DNA of 64,000 nt from Mycobacterium sp. E1747 (GCF_001667775.1 NZ_LZJI01000047.1:1-64000); one strand, 5' to 3'; shown: positions 9,185 through 16,832, numbered from the stretch's first letter. The notes: generated from the sequence alone by a model not told the origin. Made by a program: numbers and translations.

Positions 9185-10174
9185 GTGATCGAAAGCGGGA
9201 GTGCTGGAGTGACGACGGGCACCGAAATTGGCCAGCTCGGCTTCGTTCACTCGGCACTCATCTACCAATCCCAGCAGGAATACCTCGATTTCGTGACCCG
9301 CTTCGTCCGCGACGGGTTGGCGATGGACGAGGCGGTCCTGGTCGCGGTCCCGTCCGACAAGCTGGCCTTGCTGCGCGACGCGCTCGGCACGGACGAGGCG
9401 CCGGCCGATCTCCAATTGGTGGACATCACGGAGGCGGGGCGCAACCCGAGCCGATTCATGGCTCTGGCGGGGTCTTTCGTCGACGACCACCCCGACCGCC
9501 GCGTGCGGATCGTCAGTCAACTCGCCTGGCCCGGCCGCACCGAGCAAGAGTTGGTCGCCTGTGTGGAGCACGAGGCGCTGATCAACGGGGCCATGGACGG
9601 CTACCAGGTGACGGGCTTGTGCCTCTACGACGGGAGCCGGCTCGACGACGACGTGCTCGCGGACGCGCGCGCGACGCATCCGCTGCTGTGGCGGGGTGGC
9701 GCACTGCAGCGCAGCGCCGACTACGCGCCCGGCGCCGTCCTGCGGCGCTGCAACCGGCCGCTGCCCGGCAATCCGGGTGCGGTCACCTACACGGTGCGGA
9801 AGTCGGCGGACCTCAGCCCCGCGCGGTCGTTCGCGGTCAACTACGCGGGATGGGTTGGCTTGTCCCAGGACGGAATCGAAGATCTGCAACTGGTCGCCAC
9901 CGAGCTGGCCAGCAACAGCTTGATGTACACAGACGGGGCTTGCCAGCTCGCGTTCTGGCGCGACGACGGATATCTGGTCTGCGAGGCGCGCGACACCGGG
10001 TGCTTCGAGGATCCGTTGGTGGGCCGCCTGGACCCGGGGCCGTGCGGTCCCGCCAGCCGGGGCCTGTATCTGGTCAACGCCATCTCGGATTTGGTGCGCA
10101 CCCACACCACGCCGAGCGGTACCACCATCCAGGCGTATCTGCGGTTCGAGCCGTCGGCCGGGCCGACCGGATAA
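9185..10174 (+). CDS. MEDS-domain protein with C-terminal anti-sigma-type ATPase domain
   Basis: Predicted sensor/anti-sigma regulator of 329 residues. The N-terminal half (about 15-180: FVHSALIYQSQQEYLDFVTR, then GLCLYDGSRL) matches MEDS domains that sense methanogenic or other ligands in regulatory proteins. The C-terminal half (about 200-325) is a GHKL HATPase_c_2 fold with the N-box VATELASNSL and glycine box ARDTGCFEDP/GPASRGLYLVN, as in RsbW-like kinases that bind sigma factors or phosphorylate anti-anti-sigma factors. Start taken as GTG 9185; GTG 9212 is possible. The upstream SigF-like promoter suggests it belongs to the SigF network. Convergent with the small lipoprotein gene. Confidence 0.82.
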   Translation: MIESGSAGVTTGTEIGQLGFVHSALIYQSQQEYLDFVTRFVRDGLAMDEAVLVAVPSDKLALLRDALGTDEAPADLQLVDITEAGRNPSRFMALAGSFVDDHPDRRVRIVSQLAWPGRTEQELVACVEHEALINGAMDGYQVTGLCLYDGSRLDDDVLADARATHPLLWRGGALQRSADYAPGAVLRRCNRPLPGNPGAVTYTVRKSADLSPARSFAVNYAGWVGLSQDGIEDLQLVATELASNSLMYTDGACQLAFWRDDGYLVCEARDTGCFEDPLVGRLDPGPCGPASRGLYLVNAISDLVRTHTTPSGTTIQAYLRFEPSAGPTG

Positions 10175-10179
10175 CGCGA

Positions 10180-10211
10180 GCGGCCCCCGGGAATCGCTTC
10201 CCGAGGGCCGC
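10180..10211. terminator. bidirectional hairpin terminator
   Basis: Arms of 14 nt (GCGGCCCCCGGGAA and TTCCCGAGGGCCGC, one mismatch) around a 4-nt loop, followed by a short A-rich stretch. It lies between two convergent genes and probably ends both transcripts. Confidence 0.7.
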
Positions 10212-10225
10212 CTGAAAAAGATCGG

Positions 10226-10414
10226 TTAGAGGCCGCCGACAATCCCGCCGACCGTACCCAGAATCCCGCCGCTACCGCCGCCGACCGTGCCGCCGAGCAG
10301 GCCACCGCTGCCGGCCGCTGATGATGCGCATCCGGTGGGGAGGATCAACACCGCGGCCACCCCGGTGGCCGCCGCGACGGTTTTGAGGGTTTTCTTGGTA
10401 CGTTTTACCTTCAT
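10226..10414 (-). CDS. small glycine-rich lipoprotein
   Basis: Sixty-two residues. A basic N-terminus (MKVKRTKKTLK) leads into a hydrophobic segment and the lipobox LPTGC, so the mature protein would be a lipid-anchored peptide of about 34 residues, almost all Gly, Ser, Val, Leu and Thr with repeated GGLLGG/GGILG motifs. AAGAAGG sits 6-8 nt before the ATG. I do not recognise a family; function unknown. A well-formed SigF promoter upstream (10487-10513) points to stationary-phase or stress expression. Confidence 0.72.
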   Translation of the reverse strand: MKVKRTKKTLKTVAAATGVAAVLILPTGCASSAAGSGGLLGGTVGGGSGGILGTVGGIVGGL

Positions 10415-10486
10415 GATGAGCCTTCTTTCATCATTCTTTCCCGAGGGGTTGTTGCACAGCCGTTGAATGACTGCTGCCCCCGCTTC

Positions 10487-10513
10487 ATACCCCCTGTTGC
10501 ACGCAGGTAAACC
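10487..10513 (-). promoter_or_regulatory. SigF promoter for the small lipoprotein gene
   Basis: On the minus strand GGTTT, 16 nt, GGGTAT, an exact fit to the SigF pattern of mycobacteria, about 70 nt before the start codon at 10414. Confidence 0.6.
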
Positions 10514-10592
10514 AAAATTTCCGATGAATTTCGCGACGGACCGCCCCGTTATGTTGGCGACGCGGAACTTGCACGTCAGGGACGTAAGGGGC

Positions 10593-10732
10593 TAGAGTCT
10601 GCGCTCGTGCGTCTTCTCGATCGAGCCGTAGTAGCTAGCACCCGCAGCGGGGTCTGACCTAGACCGACCCCCCGCTGTGGGTCGGAAGCTACTGCCGTCG
10701 GTCCCTCCTTTCGACCGAAGAAGACCGGCACC
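10593..10732 (+). promoter_or_regulatory. LeuA-type attenuator leader
   Basis: A TAGAGT -10 element at 10593 stands 8 nt before a GTG that opens a 16-codon frame containing consecutive Leu codons. After it, CAGCGGGG (10645-10652) can pair with a later CCCCGCTG, enclosed by AGTAGCT pairing with AGCTACT, while CCGACCC can pair with GGGTCGG; these pairings compete. A last hairpin TCGGTC/GACCGA exposes CCTCCTTTC in its loop just before the start codon. This is the layout of a translating-ribosome attenuator like those described before actinobacterial leuA. It sits in front of a LeuA-domain gene, which supports the call. Confidence 0.6.
10607..10657 (+). CDS. leader peptide of the LeuA-type attenuator
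   Basis: Sixteen residues, MRLLDRAVVASTRSGV, read from a leaderless GTG and ending in TGA inside the competing stems. Adjacent Leu codons at positions 3 and 4 would be the sensing site when charged tRNA-Leu is short. The peptide itself probably has no function beyond translation. Confidence 0.5.
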   Translation: MRLLDRAVVASTRSGV

Positions 10733-11236
10733 ATGACCATCCCCGAGCGCCTCGATCCGTCCACCAACCCACCCGCCCGGTGCCCCGCCACGGTGTGGTT
10801 CGCCCGCCAGTTCGGCGCCCCGCTACCCCGCGGGCTGCGGGAGCAGGCGGGCGCGATGCGCTGGGACGAGTTCGTTGCGACCTACGCCCGCACGGGCGGG
10901 CCTGTCCGGTTGGGCGGCTGGACCTGCGCTGACACCGCCGGGCGGCTCGGGCCGCAGGCCCGCAGCTACGAGGCCGTGATCGCCGTCGGCGACCGCATTC
11001 ACACCTCGGCCGCCGCCGCAAGCGGCCCGATCGCGGCGCTGAGCGCGATGCTGCACGATCACGGAATCCGGGTGGAGATCGTCAAGTTTCACCAGCGGGC
11101 CGCGGACGGCCACACCGTCACGTTCGTCTGCGGCAGCAACGGGGCACGCGCGGAATGGGCGATGGGCTGGTCGGACGATTCGACACAGTCGGCGTTGCGC
11201 GCGCTGATCGCCTGCGCTAACCGCCTGCTCGCCTGA
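10733..11236 (+). CDS. free-standing LeuA regulatory-domain protein
   Basis: A 167-residue protein matching only the C-terminal allosteric (LeuA_dimer) domain of 2-isopropylmalate synthase. Recognisable parts are WDEFVATYA (linker helix), SYEAVIAVGDRIHTSAAAAS, GPIAALSAMLHDHGIRVEI, and the closing WAMGWSDDSTQSALRALIAC, which parallels [20 protein letters not shown] of mycobacterial LeuA. No catalytic TIM barrel is present in any frame upstream. It may bind leucine or hetero-associate with full LeuA, or be a remnant, but intact reading frame, codon use and a leader suggest a working gene. Convergent with cyp136 across a hairpin repeat. Confidence 0.8.
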   Translation: MTIPERLDPSTNPPARCPATVWFARQFGAPLPRGLREQAGAMRWDEFVATYARTGGPVRLGGWTCADTAGRLGPQARSYEAVIAVGDRIHTSAAAASGPIAALSAMLHDHGIRVEIVKFHQRAADGHTVTFVCGSNGARAEWAMGWSDDSTQSALRALIACANRLLA

Positions 11237-11248
11237 GATTTCGTTGTC

Positions 11249-11304
11249 GAGCAGACGCAAAATCGCACGCCAGCCCGCCGCCGAGCGCGATTTTGCGTCT
11301 GCTC
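11249..11304. repeat. 18-bp perfect inverted repeat (likely bidirectional terminator)
   Basis: GAGCAGACGCAAAATCGC at 11249-11266 is perfectly repeated in inverse orientation at 11287-11304, with a 20-nt spacer. It fills the gap between two convergent genes. I recall AGACGCAAAATCGC-type hairpins as common intergenic elements in mycobacteria. Confidence 0.75.
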
Positions 11305-11311
11305 GCGACTA

Positions 11312-12793
11312 TCAGAGCGGGCGCAGCACGATCGGCATGCCGTCCATCGGGATCGGGATCGTGCGGTAGTCCCACTTCGACTCGTAACCGGGCCTGGGGA
11401 GCTCCAGCCGATACCGGCGCAACAGCCGATGCATGATCGTTTTGATTTCCAACTGGCCGAACACCATTCCGATGCACTTGTGCGCGCCACCGCCGAACGG
11501 AGTCCACGCATACCGGTGGCGCTTGTGTTCGTTGCGGGGCTCGATGAACCGTTCCGGGTCGAATTTCAGGGGATCGGTCCAGATCTCCGGGAGCAGATGG
11601 TTCACCCCCGGGAAGGCGGTGACGTTGGTGCCCTTCGGTAGGTAGTGGCCCAGCAGTTCGGTGTCGCGCACCGTCCGGCGCATTGCCCACTGCACCGGCG
11701 TCACGAGCCGGATCGACTCGTTCATCACCAGATCCAGCGATTCCAGCTTCTCCAGCGATTCGATGTCGAGCGGGCCGTCCCCGAGGCGATCCGACTCGTC
11801 GCGGCAGCGCTGCTGCCATTCCGGGTTCGCGGCGAGCTGGTAGGCCATGTTCGTGGCGGTGGTGGTTGACGTGTCGTGCGCGGCCATCATCAAGAAGATC
11901 ATGTGGTTGACGATGTCCTCGTCGGAGAAGCGGTTGCCCTCTTCGTCCTCGGTCTGACACAACACGGTCAACAGGTCGCTGCCCTCCCGGCCTCGGCGCT
12001 CCTTGACCCTTTCATCGAAGTAGTTCTCCAGCAGTTGTCGGGCCCTGAGTCCACGCCACCACGTGAACGGCGGCACCGGATTGCGGATGATCGCGTTGCC
12101 GGCGCGGACGGTCATGGTGAAGGCCCTGTTCACCTTGGTCACCAGGTCGCGGTCGGTGCCCGGCTCGTGGCCCATGAAGACCATCGACGCGATGTCGAGG
12201 GTCAGCTCTTTCATCGCCGGGTACAGCAGGAAGCGTGGGTCGTCGATCACCCAATCGTCCGCGATGACCTGCGACACGACCCGGTCCATGTGCTCGACAT
12301 AGCCGACGAGGCGGGAGCGGATAAATGCCTCTTGCATGATGCGCCGGTGGAACAGGTGCTCTTCGAAGTCGAGCAGCATCAGGCCGCGATTGAAGAAGGC
12401 GCCGATCACCGGGGTCCAGCCCTGCTGGGAGTAGTCCTTGTTTCGGTTGGAGTAGATCTCCTGGGCGGCGTCGGGGCCCAGCGCGGCGACGAACGGCAGG
12501 AGGGGAGAGTCGCCGAAGACGAGCGGACCTTTTGTCTGGTACAGGAACATCAGGTAATCCGGGCCGCCGCGCAGCATCTCGATGATGTGTCCGATGAGCG
12601 GCAGTCCCGCGTCGCCCACCACCGGTTTGAGCCCGCTGCCCGGCGGTGGTGCGGCCAGCACGTGTTCCGGGAACTGGACGGTGCGGAGCTTGCGCTCCGC
12701 CACGCCCATGCCAGGGAAGTTGTTGACCGACGGGGTGAACCGGCGCCGCGCCTGGTCCAGCAGGTATTGCGGAGTGCTGATGGTGGCGGTCAT
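11312..12793 (-). CDS. cyp136: cytochrome P450 CYP136
   Basis: Heme-thiolate monooxygenase, 493 residues from ATG 12793, which has AAAGGAG at the right distance. The I-helix oxygen-binding motif AAHDTST, the K-helix ExxR in NESIRLV, and the heme-ligand loop FGGGAHKCIG are all present. It corresponds closely to M. tuberculosis CYP136 (Rv3059, 492). The substrate is not known from sequence. It is divergent from a TetR gene and both starts flank a pair of mirror-image operators, so repression by that TetR protein is likely. An in-frame upstream start would add 14 residues but lies within the operator region. Confidence 0.93.
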   Translation of the reverse strand: MTATISTPQYLLDQARRRFTPSVNNFPGMGVAERKLRTVQFPEHVLAAPPPGSGLKPVVGDAGLPLIGHIIEMLRGGPDYLMFLYQTKGPLVFGDSPLLPFVAALGPDAAQEIYSNRNKDYSQQGWTPVIGAFFNRGLMLLDFEEHLFHRRIMQEAFIRSRLVGYVEHMDRVVSQVIADDWVIDDPRFLLYPAMKELTLDIASMVFMGHEPGTDRDLVTKVNRAFTMTVRAGNAIIRNPVPPFTWWRGLRARQLLENYFDERVKERRGREGSDLLTVLCQTEDEEGNRFSDEDIVNHMIFLMMAAHDTSTTTATNMAYQLAANPEWQQRCRDESDRLGDGPLDIESLEKLESLDLVMNESIRLVTPVQWAMRRTVRDTELLGHYLPKGTNVTAFPGVNHLLPEIWTDPLKFDPERFIEPRNEHKRHRYAWTPFGGGAHKCIGMVFGQLEIKTIMHRLLRRYRLELPRPGYESKWDYRTIPIPMDGMPIVLRPL

Positions 12794-12821
12794 AGACGCT
12801 CCTTTGCGCGTTCCCTCCGAG

Positions 12822-12875
12822 GTGACAGCCGTCACTGTCTAATAACCTTCGGAAAAAACTTGACGGCTGTCAAGT
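12822..12875. promoter_or_regulatory. paired TetR operators between cyp136 and tetR
   Basis: Two boxes: GTGACAGCCGTCAC at 12822-12835 and ACTTGACGGCTGTCAAGT at 12858-12875. Each is a dyad of TGAC-4 nt-GTCA, and the 12-bp core TGACAGCCGTCA is repeated exactly in inverse orientation. Their place, one near each divergent start, suits a TetR repressor controlling both genes. Confidence 0.65.
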
Positions 12876-12909
12876 TTGCTTTTCTGGCGGCGTGGTGCAA
12901 GGTCGGGGA

Positions 12910-13545
12910 ATGAGCAGCCACCCCGCAACCGGCGAGCCGGGCGGGCAACGGCGGGGCGACAAACAGCGCCAGGCGATCCTGCAGGCGGTGCGGGAACTGC
13001 TACAGGAGAAGTCATTCGCGGAGCTGTCGGTCAGCACCATCAGTCTTCGCGCCGGGGTGGCCCGGTCCGGCTTCTACTTCTATTTCGACTCCAAGTACGC
13101 CGTTCTCGCCCAGTTGATGGCCGAGGCCGCCGAGGAACTCGAAGAACTCACCCAGGATTTCGCCCCGCGGGAGCCGGGGGAGTCGCCGGAGCAGTTCGCC
13201 AAACGCATGGTCGGCAGCGCGGCGGCCGTCTACGCGCACAACGACCCGGTGATGACCGCCTGCAACGAGGCGCGCAACACCGACGTCGAGATCCGCAACC
13301 TGATGGATCGGCAATTCGAGGTGGTGCTGGGCCAGATCGTGGCGGTCGTTGAGGCTGAGATGAAGGCCGGGACCGCCCACCCGATCAGCGACGACCTGCC
13401 CACCCTGATCCGCACCCTGGCCGGCACCACGGCGCTGATGCTGACCGGCGATCCCATCCTGGCCGGCCGCGACAGCGATGTCGACCGCCGCGTGCGCGTG
13501 CTCGAGCGGTTGTGGCTGCACGCGCTCTGGGGCGGGCGTGCGTAG
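12910..13545 (+). CDS. TetR-family repressor next to cyp136
   Basis: About 211 residues. The N-terminal helix-turn-helix is LSVSTISLRAGVARSGFYFY, the rest an all-helical ligand domain. Position and sequence match Rv3058c. ATG 12910 is chosen by analogy; GTG 12892 would add six residues. It probably represses itself and cyp136 through the two operators in the gap and answers to a lipophilic ligand, possibly the P450 substrate. An SDR gene follows after 27 bp and is likely co-transcribed. Confidence 0.88.
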   Translation: MSSHPATGEPGGQRRGDKQRQAILQAVRELLQEKSFAELSVSTISLRAGVARSGFYFYFDSKYAVLAQLMAEAAEELEELTQDFAPREPGESPEQFAKRMVGSAAAVYAHNDPVMTACNEARNTDVEIRNLMDRQFEVVLGQIVAVVEAEMKAGTAHPISDDLPTLIRTLAGTTALMLTGDPILAGRDSDVDRRVRVLERLWLHALWGGRA

Positions 13546-13572
13546 GGCGCTACCGCCGGTATCGTCACGGCA

Positions 13573-14496
13573 ATGGGGCAGCAGCGGTACTTCGCAGGCA
13601 AACGGTGTCTGGTCACCGGCGCGGCCAGCGGCATCGGCCGTGCCACCGCGTTACGGCTGGCCGTAGACGGCGCCGAGCTCTATCTGACCGACCGGGACCT
13701 CGACGGGCTCGAGCTGACCGTGGCCGACGCCCGCGCCCTGGGCGCGGAAGTGCCCGCGCACCGAGCCCTCGACATCGCGAACTACGACGAGGTGGCGGCG
13801 TTCGCCGCCGACGTCCATCGCGACCACCCGAGCATGGACGTCGTGCTCAACGTCGCCGGAGTGTCCGCGTGGGGCACCGTCGACCGGCTGACCCACGATC
13901 AGTGGAGCAAGATGATCGCGATCAACCTGATGGGTCCGATCCACGTCATCGAGACGTTCGTGCCGCCGATGGTGGCGGCCCGCAAGGGCGGGCACCTGGT
14001 CAACGTGTCGTCGGCGGCCGGTTTGGTGGCGTTGCCGTGGCATGCGGCTTACAGCGCAAGCAAGTACGGGCTGCGCGGCCTGTCGGAGGTGCTGCGCTTC
14101 GACCTAGCCCGGCACCGCATCGGGGTGTCGGTGGTGGTGCCGGGCGCGGTTAACACGCCGCTGGTCCAGACCGTCGAGATCGCCGGTGTGGACCGCGAAG
14201 ACCCCAAGGTCGCCCGTTGGGTGAACCGCTTTAGCGGGCACGCGGTGTCGCCGGAGAAGGCGGCCCAAAAAATCTTGGCCGGGGTGGCCAAGAACCGCTA
14301 CCTCATTTACACCTCGGCGGACATCCGGGCGCTGTATGCGTTCAAGCGGCTGGCCTGGTGGCCGTACAGCGTGGCGATGCGTCAGGTCAACGTGGTGTTC
14401 ACCCGGGTGCTGCGGCCCGCCCCGGCACCGCTAGTCCGGCATGGCCAGTTCGAGGCGCACCCCGAGCAACCGGACCGGGCGGTCGAGCTCGAATAG
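13573..14496 (+). CDS. short-chain dehydrogenase (Rv3057c-like)
   Basis: NAD(P)-dependent oxidoreductase, 307 residues. Cofactor motif TGAASGIGRAT at about 17, catalytic Ser in LVNVSSAAG, and YSASKYG supplying Tyr and Lys. The C-terminal 60 residues beyond the core fold (from YLIYTSADIRALYAFKRLAW) are family-specific and may bind a membrane or lipid. It follows the TetR gene and probably acts with CYP136. Its last 66 bp overlap, tail to tail, the 3' end of dinB2, so both C-termini are encoded by the same DNA on opposite strands. Confidence 0.88.
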   Translation: MGQQRYFAGKRCLVTGAASGIGRATALRLAVDGAELYLTDRDLDGLELTVADARALGAEVPAHRALDIANYDEVAAFAADVHRDHPSMDVVLNVAGVSAWGTVDRLTHDQWSKMIAINLMGPIHVIETFVPPMVAARKGGHLVNVSSAAGLVALPWHAAYSASKYGLRGLSEVLRFDLARHRIGVSVVVPGAVNTPLVQTVEIAGVDREDPKVARWVNRFSGHAVSPEKAAQKILAGVAKNRYLIYTSADIRALYAFKRLAWWPYSVAMRQVNVVFTRVLRPAPAPLVRHGQFEAHPEQPDRAVELE

Positions 14497-15474
14497 GTCA
14501 AGGACCCGCAGCGCCGCCGCGACGATGGTGTCGCGATCGGTGGTCGGTGCTTCCAGCTTGCGAATCTTGGTGCGGGTGTAGAACGTCGCGGTTCGCACGG
14601 TGACCGCGACCCGCGTCACGATGCGGCCGGACGCCAGCACGTCCGCCAGCGCCTGCTCGGCCAATCGCGTTACAGCCGAATCCATTTCGGCGCGGTCGGT
14701 GAGGTCGCGCGGGAAGGTGACGACGTGGCTGCGCGAGCGGGGGACCCACGGCTCGGCGCTGACGCCGTTGTCGCCGCCGCCCTTGGCCAGCAGCAGCAGC
14801 CACAGGCCGGTGCGCGGGCCGAACGCGGACGTGAGCAACTCGGCATCGCTGTGCGCGAGCTCCCACACCGTCGTTATTCCCAGCGCCGCAAGCTTTTTCG
14901 CCGTCTTGGGGCCTACGCCCCACAGCGCGTCGACCGGACGGTCCGCCATCATGGTCATCCAGTTCGCGTCGGTGAGTGTGAAGATGCCCCCCGGCTTGGC
15001 GAAACCGGTCGCGACCTTGGCGCGCTGCTTGTTGTCGCTGATGCCCACCGAGCAGGACAGCCCGGTTTCCGACGAGACGACGGTCCGGATCTCTTCGGCC
15101 ACTTCGGACGGGTTTGCCCCCACGACCCCGACGTACGCCTCGTCCCAACCCCACACCTCGACCGGGTGTCCCAGGTCACGCAGCAACCCCATCACCTCTT
15201 CGGAGGCCGCGTCGTACGCGGCCGCATCCGACGGGAGAAACGTCGCCTCGGGGCAGCGGCGCGCCGCGGTCCGCAACGGCATGCCGGCGCGGACGCCGAA
15301 TTCCCGGGCCTCGTAGGAGGCGCAGGTGACCACCTTGCGCGGTTCGGTCGGATCACCGCTGCCGCCGACGATGACCGGCAGCCCGGCCAGCTGTGGGTGC
15401 CGGCGCAGCTCCACCGACGCCAGAAACTGATCCAGGTCGACGTGGAGGACCCAATGTTGTGCCGGCCCCGTCAT
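14431..15474 (-). CDS. dinB2: Y-family DNA polymerase DinB2
   Basis: Translesion polymerase, 347 residues (M. tuberculosis Rv3056, dinP). Metal-binding acidic residues are in HVDLDQF (residues 13, 15) and VWGWDEAYVGV. The residue after the Phe of DLDQF is Leu rather than the bulky aromatic gate of most DinB enzymes; in M. smegmatis DinB2 this Leu lets ribonucleotides in. Helix-hairpin-helix region WGVGPKTAKKLAALGITTV and a little-finger domain follow. I see no C-terminal clamp-binding QxxL(F) tail. The start is 3 bp after the TetR gene stop, so the two are one operon. Confidence 0.92.
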   Translation of the reverse strand: MTGPAQHWVLHVDLDQFLASVELRRHPQLAGLPVIVGGSGDPTEPRKVVTCASYEAREFGVRAGMPLRTAARRCPEATFLPSDAAAYDAASEEVMGLLRDLGHPVEVWGWDEAYVGVVGANPSEVAEEIRTVVSSETGLSCSVGISDNKQRAKVATGFAKPGGIFTLTDANWMTMMADRPVDALWGVGPKTAKKLAALGITTVWELAHSDAELLTSAFGPRTGLWLLLLAKGGGDNGVSAEPWVPRSRSHVVTFPRDLTDRAEMDSAVTRLAEQALADVLASGRIVTRVAVTVRTATFYTRTKIRKLEAPTTDRDTIVAAALRVLDLFELDRPVRLLGVRLELAMPD

Positions 15475-15477
15475 CCG

Positions 15478-16092
15478 CTATCGCCCACAGAGCTTGCGCG
15501 CCAGGCTTTCCCACGCGTCACCCAACGTCTGCAAGGTGTGGTCGCCATCGTTGAGTTGATGCTCCACATAGCTCACATTGAGCAGGGCCAGCAGGGCATC
15601 GGTCTGGGCGTCGAGATCGCCGGTGGTGTGCGCCGCCTGGAGTAACAGCCGGACATGGGTGCGGTGGACCAGGACGGGCGCGCTGTAGCGAGTCTGCGGA
15701 TCGCGGTGGGCTTCCGACAGCAGTTCGCGATGAGCGTGGGCGAAGCAGATCCGTTCCCGGCCGAATGCCACCAGCCGGTCTATCGGCGAAGCGTCGGGTC
15801 CCAGTGGCGGCGGCCCGAACAGAAAAGCTTGCTGGCTCGCCCGCTCGTCCTCGTCGAGTAGCACCATCATCAGACCGGCGCGGCTGCCGAACCGGCGAAA
15901 CAACGTGCCTTTGCCAACGCCGGCGGCGGCCGCGACGTCGTCCATGGTGACCGCGTCGGCGCCGCGCTCGGCGATCAGGCTGCGGGCGGCATCCAACAGC
16001 AGGGCGCGGTTGCGTGCCGCGTCGCCCCGCTCCGGCTGAGCCGCCTGGAGTGGGTAGACCGGCAGTTCGCCCAACCGCTCGACACTGCTCAT
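15478..16092 (-). CDS. TetR-family repressor upstream of dinB2
   Basis: 204 residues, matching Rv3055 in length and place. DNA-binding region VTMDDVAAAAGVGKGTLFRRF at about 47-67. It reads toward dinB2 with which it is almost contiguous, and away from the FMN reductase gene. The 22-bp palindrome in the gap (16119-16140) lies 27 bp from its start and is the obvious autoregulatory operator, which would also govern dinB2 and the reductase. Confidence 0.9.
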   Translation of the reverse strand: MSSVERLGELPVYPLQAAQPERGDAARNRALLLDAARSLIAERGADAVTMDDVAAAAGVGKGTLFRRFGSRAGLMMVLLDEDERASQQAFLFGPPPLGPDASPIDRLVAFGRERICFAHAHRELLSEAHRDPQTRYSAPVLVHRTHVRLLLQAAHTTGDLDAQTDALLALLNVSYVEHQLNDGDHTLQTLGDAWESLARKLCGR

Positions 16093-16118
16093 CCCTGTAC
16101 TTTAACGCGGCGGGAATA

Positions 16119-16140
16119 CAACCGGACTGTAGTCCGGTTG
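16119..16140. promoter_or_regulatory. perfect TetR operator palindrome
   Basis: CAACCGGACT, GT, AGTCCGGTTG: 10-bp arms with no mismatch, between divergent tetR (start 16092) and reductase (start 16183) genes. Confidence 0.7.
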
Positions 16141-16182
16141 CGTGTGCGAGGATGGACATCAACAACGAAGGGAATTGGATCG

Positions 16183-16743
16183 GTGACAGACAACATCAAG
16201 GTCTTGGCGTTAGTGGGGAGCCTGCGCGCGGCGTCGATCAATCGTCAGATCGCCGAACTGGCGGCCGACATCGCCCCTGAGGGCGTCACCGTGACGGTGT
16301 TCGAGGGGCTGGCGGACCTGCCGTTCTACAACGAGGAGATCGACGACGCGATGAACGCGGACGCTCCGCCGCTGGCGCCGGTGGCCGCGCTGCGGTCCGC
16401 GGCGGTTGGTGCCGACGCCGCCCTGGTGGTCACTCCGGAATACAACGGCAGTATCCCGGCCGTCATCAAGAACGCGATCGACTGGCTGTCCCGCCCGTTC
16501 GGCAACGGCGCGCTGAAGGGCAAGCCCTTGGCCGTCATCGGGGGGTCCTACGGCCAGTACGGCGGGGTGTGGGCCCACGACGAAACCCGGAAGTCGTTCG
16601 GGATCGCCGGCGCCCGCGTGGTCGAGTCGATCAAGCTCTCGGTGCCGTTCAAAACGCTGGAGGGCAAGGCCCCCGCGCAGCACGGAGAGCTCCCGAGCAA
16701 CGTGCGCGACGTCCTCGGGAAGCTGGCCGCCGAAGTCGCCTGA
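16183..16743 (+). CDS. NADPH-dependent FMN reductase
   Basis: Flavodoxin-like quinone/FMN reductase of 186 residues (Rv3054c-like). The phosphate loop VGSLRAASINRQIAEL sits at the N-terminus, the flavin region TPEYNGSIPAVIKNAIDWLS in the middle, and GSYGQYGG after it. GTG 16183 with AAGGGAA upstream gives the family length; a longer frame from 16138 would run through the operator region. It probably detoxifies quinones or supplies reduced flavin under control of the adjacent TetR. Confidence 0.9.
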   Translation: MTDNIKVLALVGSLRAASINRQIAELAADIAPEGVTVTVFEGLADLPFYNEEIDDAMNADAPPLAPVAALRSAAVGADAALVVTPEYNGSIPAVIKNAIDWLSRPFGNGALKGKPLAVIGGSYGQYGGVWAHDETRKSFGIAGARVVESIKLSVPFKTLEGKAPAQHGELPSNVRDVLGKLAAEVA

Positions 16744-16804
16744 TTGGCAGAAGTCAACAAGCCGATCGCTGGGCGACCAGCGAGGTTGACACAATCGAAT
16801 AGCC

Positions 16805-16832
16805 AAAGCCGCCAGCCCTCGCTGGCGGCTTT
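16805..16832 (+). terminator. hairpin terminator after the FMN reductase gene
   Basis: AAAGCCGCCAGC and GCTGGCGGCTTT pair perfectly around a 4-nt loop, 61 bp after the stop. No long U tract follows, as is usual in mycobacteria. Confidence 0.75.

Noticed and set aside
11876..12913. 345-codon plus-strand frame opposite cyp136
   Set aside because: Antisense shadow; cyp136 motifs are all on the other strand, and the frame runs through the operators.
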